Source of the DNA: an uncultured Candidatus Altimarinota bacterium
Lineage (GTDB): Bacteria > Patescibacteriota > Gracilibacteria > BD1-5 > JAGOOR01
NCBI GenBank assembly: GCA_937920005.1
Contig: CALETF010000188.1
Span: forward strand, 1-14,090
Reading direction: 5' to 3'
DNA: 14,090 nucleotides
The translations under genes were made by a program, and so were the position numbers. Below are positions 6,763 to 14,090 of the stretch, piece by piece. The notes under the pieces were generated by a model that had not been told where the DNA came from, made no database searches, and saw only the letters and a list, made by a program, of their open reading frames with translations. Every line of letters starts with the position of its first letter. The stretch's first letter is position 1.

Positions 6763-7335
6763 ATGGCTTGATATATCCAACTCCGAAATTATGCTGAATG
6801 GTATTATACCAAGTATTTCCCATCTCGACGAGCTCTGCACGATAAGCTCTTCTCCAAATGATATGATGACGCAATTGTAGAACGAGTTTTGGCAGATTTA
6901 TCCCCCCTTATTATGGAGGAGAAGGTAATAGAAAGTCGTATACATGGGTATATAGCAGCAGGGAAGACTGCGAGGTACATTTGTACGAAAATGCTCCAAA
7001 AAAAATTTGATATGAGTCTGGTAGATGCTTTGCTTTTATCACGTGATGATGATATTAAAAATCCTGAAAATTACCGTTCGCAGATTGAAAAAATGGTTCA
7101 TAAATCTTTTCAGAAATGAATTTCGAAAAAGATGATTTCGTATGAACTCTCTCTGAAATATCCTGATGCACGTAGTGTAGTTGATGAGCTCCTCTCTTCG
7201 TATGATGATCGAGAGATTCTTCAAAAAAAAGCTCCTGAGTTACTACGAAAGTATTCTCAGGAGCAATTGATTCAGAAACTTTTTCAAAAAGGTTTCAGAA
7301 TGAATGATATTTATACTGTTTTTCGGCGACGATAA
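6763..7335 (+). CDS. recX: RecX family regulatory protein
   Basis: 190 residues, small and helical, built from repeated three-helix units, as in RecX, which binds RecA filaments and modulates recombination. Family-like features are an early helix with SRRALHDKLFSKGYDDAIVE (family SrxELxxKLxxKGfxxxxI), then EEKVIESRIHGYIAAGKTA (family ...DexfAxxyvxxr...gk), and later units GISKKMISYELS and LIQKLFQKGFRMNDIYTVF. Three TGA codons are Gly: 6769 (MA-G-Y), 6859 (FSK-G-Y) and 7117 (FQK-G-I). The second and third sit at the Gly of KG turns that RecX repeats conserve. The start ATG at 6763 is reached only under table 25; under the standard code the ORF would begin at TTG 6889 and lose the first repeat. 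The 3' end overlaps the convergent surface-protein gene by 25 bp. Confidence 0.85.
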
Positions 7336-9743
7336 GTGATGTAGGCAGCCATTCCAAATGCTATGAATATAATTGTTGGAAGGAAAGGTCCTGTTTTGAT
7401 AATCGTCATGACATCAACTTGTACTCGAGTACTACATGATTGAGTATCTGCATCACCCACAATACATGACGCATCATACACACCTTTTTCCGTGAAGATA
7501 ATATCAGCATTACATCCTGCGACACTCCTCCATGGCTTACCGTTTTTCCAGAGCTTTATATTACATTGAGCATATGTAGGAGACGTACAACTCAGTTGTG
7601 TTCTGAGAGGTGCCCCACCATATTTCACTGTACTTGAGAGCTCACAGTAATTCTGTTTTGGATTAATGGTAATGCTTCTTTGACAGCTTGGTTGTATAGA
7701 TTGTTCTCCATCACGAAGACAAACTACCTTATAGGTTCCATCATTGAGCGAAAGGCTAAATTGACCAGTAGGATTTTGAAGTGTATTGATGACTTGTTTT
7801 CCCTGGAGTACAAAGAGCTTGTATCCTCCTGTTGGTGAACAATACACATTTGTCTGATTACCGTTTTGTGATACCTGCATGTTTTGACAAGTATTCACTG
7901 TTGTTCCAAATCCAATACGAGTTGTATCACAACTATTTACCCCGATACCTGATGTAATTCCACGACCGTTGACACAGATTCTGTTCTCATTATTTGGGAA
8001 TGTATATGTATCAACATTTCCTCGAGTACAAACGTAGCTAAAACTTTCGCCAGGATCGAGTCGTGTGTCACGATTACCTACATTGACTATCATATTCTGA
8101 GTTTCGTAGCTTCCTCGATTACATTCAGGAGCATAAGGATCTGAGAGCACTACAGAATCGAGTGGTTCTGAACCAGGATTTCGTACTACGATAGTAAATT
8201 GCGCTGCACTACCATTTTGTAGGAATTGAGAATCGTCATGATTATCATTGTCATCTTTGACTACTTGAATTTGTGGCTGAGGATTGTTATTGATTGTCAC
8301 AGTTTTTTGACAGCTTGATGATGTGATAGAATTATTTACATAACAAGAGAATGTGTGTGTGCCGTAGCCTACATTGATTGATCCAGACGATGTATTGCTT
8401 ATGAGATTTCCATTTTGGTGGATGCTATAATTTGTGATTCATCCACTTCCTGAACAGCTATAATTCACTGTTGTTCCTGATGTGCTAATAGAGAGGTTAT
8501 CACACGTTGGGCTGTTGTATGTGTTATTAATTACCGTCTTCTGACATGCACTCGGTGTTGTTGTCTGTCCATTTACAAAACATTTTGCAGTATAGGTCCC
8601 TGTTGGTGTCGCTGGAATGGTAACTGAACCACCTTGTGTTGCAAATGACTGAAGTACACTACCATCTGGTCGTGTGAAGACAACAGAATAACTCGATACG
8701 TTATTACCACTACAAGTATAGGTGACATTTCCACCATTCGTCACACTTGTTGGAGTGATGGAGAGATCTGTACAAACTGGTTCATTGACTGTTGTGTTTG
8801 TAACCGTCTTTTGACAGCTGGTAGGTGTTGATACCTGACCATTAACATAACATGAAACTGTATAGGTTCCTACTGGTGTTGCAGGGAGTATGATACTTCC
8901 TGCTGCACTTGTTGAAGAAGTGAGTGTTGTGCCATCTGGTCGTTTTGCGACGATAGAATAGCTCGTAGCATTTGTACCGCTACAAGTATATGTTATTGTG
9001 CCGCCATTGGTGACACTTGTTGGGGTAACTATCAAGTTATTACAAACAGGAGTGACTTCTGTTTGACAGGTATTGCTACAACCATCACCAGAATTCATAT
9101 TTCCATCATCACATTGCTCGGTTCTATCGCTATCGATGACGCCATCACCACAGAAACGAGGATATATAAATAAGCACTGTCTATGGTCTACTGCTGGTCC
9201 GAGATTTCCCTGACTAATAAGGTCATATGTACGAGGAATGAATGATATTTTATATGCTGGTTGTGTACGTGATGCACCGGAAGAAACACCATTAAGTCTG
9301 ATAAATTCTCCAGGTTTTGTTTCAATCCATTTTACTGATGCGCCTCCATTGAGCATATAGTAGATTCCAGTAGTTCCTGTGTAGAGAGGGCTAAATGTAC
9401 TTGGTACGCGGAACATATCTGCAGAGGAAAGTGACCAATCTGTTTGAGTCTGTAACCTTGCAAATTCAACTCGACCAGCTCGGTCTGCTGGTGATGAGTA
9501 CATGATTTTTGTTACTGTTCCAGTGTTTACCATGGTGTCTGATAAATAGTTGAGACCATAGTATTGGTTACAAGATTGATGAGGATTGCAACCATAGATA
9601 TTATCGCTTTCACGGAAACATTTTGCACATCCAGATGATCATGAACCAAAATTGGAACATGATTCAGCTACTGCGCCTGCATACACTCCTGAGCTCATTA
9701 TGAGACTAAGGAGTGCTAATGTGTAGAGTATATTTTTTTTCAT
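7311..9743 (-). CDS. Secreted Cys-rich surface protein: DUF4215-like module, Ig-like repeats, C-terminal membrane anchor
   Basis: 810 residues. A signal peptide (1 to about 22, ending VYA) leads into a unique N-terminal region. A Myxococcus-type cysteine-rich module follows (198-226, CGDGVIDSD...CDDGN..SGDGCSNTC, DUF4215-like). Two near-identical 90-residue Ig-like repeats come next (234-323 and 324-413), and a degenerate third from 414. Each has paired Cys and ends in CQKTV. Next is a DUF11-like stretch (about 495-575, FTIVVRNPGSEPLDSVVLSD), then two more Cys-paired beta modules. It ends in KTGPFLPTIIFIAFGMAAYI plus TYRRRKTV, a transmembrane helix with a basic stop-transfer tail. The many Cys imply disulfides made outside the cell. 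Only two TGA codons (9639 and 8439) are needed. It lies 18 nt after the upstream gene's stop, so they probably form an operon. It may serve as adhesin or pilus-like contact factor; that is inference. Confidence 0.88.
8505..9044 (-). repeat. Tandem 270-bp coding repeats (two copies plus a degenerate third)
   Basis: Copy 1 is 8775-9044 and copy 2 is 8505-8774. Each encodes exactly 90 residues beginning Cys-x-(N/D)-L and sharing TPTSVTNGG, TYTCSG, RPDG, PATP.GTYT and CQKTV. A shorter, diverged copy continues below 8505. Equal length and no indels suggest fairly recent duplication. Confidence 0.85.
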
Positions 9744-9761
9744 AGAGCAAAAATAATTATT

Positions 9762-12059
9762 TTAAATTCATGCAGGATTAGAAGGGAGAATAACAACACC
9801 AGGAGCATATGTTGTTGCTTGCTGCACTAATGGTTCAGCAGGTGAGTAGTTGCCAGATATTCCTGGTACTTGAGTTGGGCTCGGTACTGGCTGTTCTCCG
9901 CTCGTGCTAATATATGAATCGCCACTGCTTTTTGGTCCATTTCCGCCATTACCACCGCCACCTGGATTATCTCAACCTTTTCCTCCGCCACCGCCACCAC
10001 GTGGGATTTGGAGCATAAGAGGTATGCGGAAATTGAGATTACTTGAGAGATTTGAGGCATCATAAAATCGACGACCTACTATGTCTCCAATCTGTAGATT
10101 TGAACAGTTTGGTTTCACGCCGATTCGTATCAGTACTTTTTCAATATGACCATTTCCAGTATAGGTTGCCGGTACATCGAAATAAAAGCCTCCTCCTGTG
10201 TATTTTTTGAGTCTATCTATATTGTTTGAATTTCTACCTGTATTGAGAAGCCCTTCTTGTGCTCGTTCTGCATAGCGTGCAGCTCGGACGATTTCTTCGG
10301 GGTCAACATGTATATTTCTTCCGAGATTGTTCACTTGAGCAGCATAAATGCTTGCCAATCTGCCTTGTCCTGGTTCAGTTGAGTTGAGATATGTTGATAA
10401 TTCTGGTCCGGTTGTAATGGCAGAAATATCTCGTCCATATTTTTCTGTTTTTCTGCCTTGTGCTGAAGCTCCTTCTTGTTGTAAAACCCAGTTATTATAC
10501 TCCCTCATGTTTCCACTCGAGACTGATTTTATAAATCTCTGAAAGCCAGGTGTGTCATTACTGTCCCAGAGGTATTTCAATAGATTTTTATCCCTCGGAG
10601 CGTATCCACTACCGCCCTCCAAATATATTTTCATCCATTTTTTTGTATTTGATGGCATGAGAAAATCTTTGATTTGGTCGAAGTCTTCAAATCGGTTCAT
10701 AACGCGGAATGCCTCGTCATATCGTGCACCCAATGAGCTTCTTTCATCGTGTTCCTGCATTTGTGCACGTCTTCCGTAGAGGGACTTGAGTCTCTGAAGT
10801 TGTGCAATCTGTGTTCTGACGTTATCAGTTTGTTTCTTATCCCCGAGCTCCGCTATGGCTTTATCGATAGCTGCGAATTTTTCTGAAAGTGGATAGTTAC
10901 CAGTGATAACTTCTCGTTCTGTTTTTGTGAATACTTCACGAAGTGTTCTGAATAACCAATAACCACCTGTTGCTTTAAATCCTTCATCGGCTGCTTCTTC
11001 GTATTCTCATACATTTCCAGAAAGAGAAGCCCTGTATGATGTGAGTCTGTCACGAGTTTCTGCTCTGACTCCGTTGTCTCCTAGCATTCTGTTGTAGCGA
11101 CCATGTTCTCGATCATTATCTGATACTATTGTATTGTATGAGCTATTAAATAATGCTTGAGAAAGTGTATCTTTGTTTGGATTTCGAACGTCTTTCATCT
11201 TGATACCAGTATTGAGCGATCCCAAATAAATTGAAGGAGATCACATAGCTGATGATATAGCAAAGCCAATTGCTACTTGTAGAAAAGCTCCGAGTCGTCC
11301 AGTGAAGCCTGGATCTGATTGGATACGTTGTAATGTTTTCTCTCTTTCAAATCCTATTGGGGTAAGAAAGCCCATAAGAATTTCTTTTCCGGCTCTGCTT
11401 GCAGGATTTGCACCATATGCTCTGGTGAGTTCATTGAGGTTTGCAAAATATGATTGGAGTTGAGATGTGATTTTAGAACTATATCCAGAGTATTTTCCTT
11501 CTATACTTCGGAGCGCCTTATTGAGATTACTTGTTCTACTTTCGAGTAATCCGAGAAGACCACCAGTGATGAGATGGCTTCCAATATCTTTTCTCCAGGC
11601 TTTTACCATCTCATTGTTTATATCCATAAACATTCTTTCCTTTTCTGATGCATCAAAGGCTCTTGTTCATTGTTCATTGATTTCTGCGGTCGATCGTGTC
11701 TCTTTTTTAAAGAAATTTCCTTTTGAGCTTGCTTCTTTAAAAGAAGTTTGCTGGCCATCACGAGAGAAGAGTCTTCCAAAGAATCACTTTCTTTTGGTTG
11801 ATTCATATTCTTGTCTTAATTGAGAGAGACTTTCGCGAGTAATTCCAATTTGCTTTTCAAATTGTTCGCGGGCCTTTGGATTATCTTGTAAAAAACGCAT
11901 AAGCGCAATATTCTGATGTGTTTGCCCAGTATAGCGTTCGCTTATACCATATCGTCTCTCATTTCCTTGTACGAGAGCTTTTCGTTGCGAATAGCTTGCA
12001 ACGTTTTTAAATGCCTCTTCTGATTGAAGGTAAGCAGGGATTTCTTGTGCACGAGTCAT
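9762..12059 (-). CDS. Hypothetical protein, largely helical, with Gly-rich linker and Pro-rich tail
   Basis: 765 residues; I do not recognise a family. There is no signal peptide. The first 250 or so residues are charged and helical with many Gln/Glu/Arg. One hydrophobic stretch (about 256-272, LGAFLQVAIGFAISSAM) may be a membrane or amphipathic segment. A long soluble middle follows, then beta-rich sequence near 640-685. A run of glycines (about 689-705) precedes a Pro/Ser/Thr-rich tail ending PSNPAGI. Six TGA codons (11784, 11667, 11241, 11007, 9972 and 9768) are read as Gly and join four large fragments in one frame; one extends the Gly-rich run and another is the penultimate codon. It is probably the first gene of a two-gene operon with the surface protein. 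A GAGG lies 16 nt before the ATG, too far for a normal ribosome binding site. Confidence 0.8.
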
Positions 12060-12103
12060 AAAAAGAAAATTAATTCCTCTTTATTCTCTCATACTTTTTG
12101 GGG
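12060..12103. other. Short spacer between folC and the 765-residue gene
   Basis: 44 bp. On the minus strand it follows the folC TAG and leads into the next gene. AT-rich, with no hairpin terminator visible, so readthrough from folC is possible. Confidence 0.5.
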
Positions 12104-13285
12104 CTATGCAAAAGGCTTATATCTTGACAGACGCATTATTTCTCCTATTAGGTAGAAACTACCATATATTATTTTCACTTTTGATGTGTCATCCAGTATG
12201 TGTTGTACTTTCTCTTTTTCGTCGAATAAGTGTATTATTTGATGCGTATTATTTTTTGAGATATATTCTCTACAAGGGAGTGATCTATCACAAAAATCGT
12301 CTATATAAAAAGTTGTATTGCCTTGTATCATCTGTGATAATTTCTGAGCGTATTTTGTGTCTGTTTGAGTTGTTCCAAAGAGAATAATTATTTCTTTTTT
12401 TATATTCATTTTTTTAATCATTTTCTGTAGTATTTTTATATTTTCTTCATTATTTGCTGTATCAACGAGCGTATGAGAATTGAGCCATTCAAAACGACCA
12501 GGATTATATATCTGCATGAGTCATTTTTTGATATTTGATTCATTAAAACCTTCATTTTTTAGTGCTTCCAATACCATTTGAGCATTTCTTTCTTGATGTT
12601 TACCGGGGAGGCTGGTATGTATAATCTTTTTTTTATTTATTGTATGGAGTTTCGCTTTTAATTCAGAACATTTTGCCTGTATTTGTTTATTATTGAGTGG
12701 TGTGTAGAGATGCGTATTTGCTTTGAGGATTCCGAGTTTATTCTTCAGAATGGTTACTCGATTTTTACCGAGTACATGCGTATGTTCGAGTGTAATTGAA
12801 GTAATAAAACAGGCAAGCGGGGTGTCAAAAATATTTGTTCCATCGTAGGTTCCTCCAAGGCCGACTTCTACCACTGCATAATCGACTTTTTCATCAATAA
12901 AATAGAGCACCATAACTACTACTTGTATTTCAAAGAAAGAGAGAGGAATTTGATGTTTTTTTGAAATTTTTAAAACGTGTCAGTAGTATTTTTCTAGTTT
13001 CTTATCTGTTATTTTTTGTCCATTTATCTGAAAACGTTCATTGATGTCTATAAAATGAGGCGAAGTGAAAAGTCCTACCTTTTTCCCAAAAGTCTTCCAA
13101 AGTATTTGAGAAATTATCTGACAGACACTTCATTTTCCATTACTGCCTGTTACATGAAATACTCGCAATGAATCCTGAGGATTTCAGAGTATATTCATGA
13201 GTCTCAGAACATTATCTCTTCCTTCCTTCATGCCTCCGGGTGTGAGAGACATAACATAATCTATAGAAGGGAAGTCGTATTTCAT
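12104..13285 (-). CDS. folC: Folylpolyglutamate synthase / dihydrofolate synthase family protein
   Basis: 393 residues of the Mur-ligase-like FolC family, cytoplasmic ATP-dependent enzymes adding glutamate to folates (or to dihydropteroate). Visible motifs are the P-loop HVTGSNGKGS (44-53), LFTSPHFIDINERF (family fTSPHl...nERi), VEVGLGGTYDGTN (about 138-150, family EVGLGGRyDaTN), ITSITLEHTHVLG, and the linker PGRFEWL (family PGRlE). Four TGA codons are Gly: 13184, 13130, 12980 and 12521. The one at 13130-13132 is the second Gly of GKGS, essential for nucleotide binding, so Gly is the only sensible reading. Odd point: the usual DGAHNP motif reads DTANNE (about 275-280), losing the His. The stop is TAG. 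The start ATG follows the grpE TAA with no gap, implying translational coupling. Confidence 0.92.
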
Positions 13286-13840
13286 TTAAGCTTGTTTTGT
13301 GCCATCACCAACTATCACTTTTGCATGGCGTAGAGGTTTATCTCCACGCATATAACCAATCTCGATTTCTGCTTGTATAGTCGTTGTTTCATGTGGTATT
13401 TGGCTAATAACTTCATGGAGATCAGGATTTACTTCCTGTCCAATGGTATTCATCCGAGAAACACCAAAATCTGTCACTGTTTTTTGCATAGCTCGAACAA
13501 TAGAATTGAGTCCGTCGGTCCATGTATTTCCTTTGAACTCTTCTGGTGTGTGTTCGAGGGCTCGTTCGAGATTATCGAGGATAGATAAGAATTTGAGTAT
13601 AGTTTTGTTTTCTGACCATTCTCAGATTTGTCCCAATTCTTCGCGACTTCTTCGTACGAGATTATTGTAGTCCGCTTGTGATCGTGCGAGTTGTTCTCGG
13701 AGTTGCGTTATTTGTGCTTTTAATTCATCACCTTCAGTCGCGCTACCTCCTGTATTTGTTTCAGTAGGTGTTTGAGCTTCTTCGCTTGGTAGGGGATTGA
13801 TGGTTGAATCGGTGAGAATATCGGAAGCATCCTGTGTCAT
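13286..13840 (-). CDS. grpE: Nucleotide exchange factor GrpE
   Basis: 184 residues. GrpE is the cytoplasmic partner of DnaK that releases ADP and resets the chaperone cycle. The N-terminal 40 residues are acidic, Thr/Pro-rich and disordered. A long coiled coil follows (about 40-75, KAQITQLREQLARSQADYNN). Then come FLSILDNLERAL (family lLpvlDnLerAl) and the C-terminal beta domain with NPDLHEVI (family dP..HeAv), EIEIGYMRGDKPLRHAKVIV (family ...GY.l.drvlRpA.V.V). One TGA (13622-13624, residue 73) is read as Gly (GQI-G-EW). It ends TAA, directly abutting the folC ATG. No dnaK or dnaJ is seen in the window and no CIRCE element precedes the gene. It starts 37 nt after the preceding partial gene. 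Confidence 0.94.
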
Positions 13841-13877
13841 ACACGGTTGAGTTAATAAGATGAGAGAGATCTAAAAA

Positions 13878-14090
13878 TTAGATGCTTTTTTTGATTTTTG
13901 TAACGAGAGCACTGAGTTTCTTTTTTGCTGTTTTTGCTGTAGGTGTTTTACCGAGTTTCTCAATGAGACCCTTCTTTTCTGCATAAATTGATTCAATTTT
14001 TTCTCCAATGGCATCAGTATCTACACCGTGTTTTTTGAGTACTTCTTCACCCGCGAATCGGCGTCGTTGAACAGGCGCAGGCGGTAGAGC
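13878..14090 (-). CDS. C-terminal end of an unidentified protein (runs off the right edge)
   Basis: 70 codons to TAA, with no in-frame TGA. The visible sequence has a basic start (PVQRRRFAGEEVLKKHG), then GVDTDAIGEKIESIYAEKKG, and a Lys/Thr/Ala-rich helical end (TAKTAKKKLSALVTKIKKSI). No family is recognisable from this fragment. The consistent codon use and its position 37 nt before grpE on the same strand suggest a real gene in the same operon. Confidence 0.6.
   Translation of the reverse strand, partial: ALPPAPVQRRRFAGEEVLKKHGVDTDAIGEKIESIYAEKKGLIEKLGKTPTAKTAKKKLSALVTKIKKSI

Noticed and set aside
9712..9720. GAGTGCTAA, half of a CIRCE heat-shock element
   Set aside because: Only one half-site is present, inside the signal-peptide codons of the surface protein and far from grpE, so it is a chance match.
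10853..11053. Minus-strand ORF at 10853-11053 and plus-strand ORF at 11467-11823
   Set aside because: Both are alternative-frame shadows of the 765-residue gene, whose single frame is continuous under table 25.
13869..13892. Hairpin ATCTAA-AAA-TTAGAT followed by T-run, possible terminator
   Set aside because: The T-run follows the hairpin only on the plus strand, where no gene is transcribed. On the minus strand it is followed by CTCTCTC. The AT-rich 6-bp stem is weak.

Overview
This window almost certainly comes from a bacterium that reads UGA as glycine (translation table 25), that is, the Candidatus Gracilibacteria (BD1-5) / Absconditabacteria (SR1) part of the Patescibacteria (CPR). Under the standard code nearly every gene here breaks into short ORFs. 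Reading TGA as Gly joins them into full-length proteins, and the glycines restored include near-invariant family residues: GKGS of FolC, PIQG of DNA polymerase I and DGG of ribulose-phosphate epimerase. I count at least 44 in-frame TGA codons in ten genes. Every complete gene ends in TAA or TAG. All CDS coordinates below are given under table 25.

Layout. At 1-1448 (-) lies the N-terminal third or so of the replicative polymerase dnaE, divergent from an epimerase gene (rpe, 1541-2170, +). Next is a secreted, histidine-rich, beta-barrel-like protein (2307-3248, +) behind a strong promoter with a duplicated operator-like motif. It converges on a short polA (3270-4649, -) that encodes only the polymerase domain and sits directly after a small lipoprotein gene (4660-4935, -). 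A tRNA-Arg(UCG) gene (5038-5113, +) follows, with a 20-bp copy of its 3' end 81 bp downstream and a bidirectional terminator. That terminator also closes a flavin monooxygenase gene (5238-6674, -) whose product carries an N-terminal pair of DnaJ-type CxxCxGxG zinc motifs. recX (6763-7335, +) is divergent from the monooxygenase.

The middle (7311-12059, -) is a two-gene accessory block: a 765-residue protein of unknown function with a Gly/Pro-rich tail, then an 810-residue secreted, Cys-rich, Ig-repeat surface protein with a C-terminal membrane anchor. The right end (12104-14090, -) reads unknown C-terminus, grpE, folC. grpE and folC abut exactly (TAA followed by ATG).

Expression. I see no convincing Shine-Dalgarno sequence correctly spaced before any start. 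At rpe and recX a -10-like hexamer lies only 6-7 nt before the start codon, which suggests leaderless mRNAs. I see no CRISPR array, IS element or transposase. The core genes (dnaE, polA, recX, grpE, folC, tRNA) look like ordinary chromosome. The novelty lies in the recoding, the histidine-rich envelope protein and its operators, the surface-protein pair, the minimal PolA and the tRNA 3'-end duplication.
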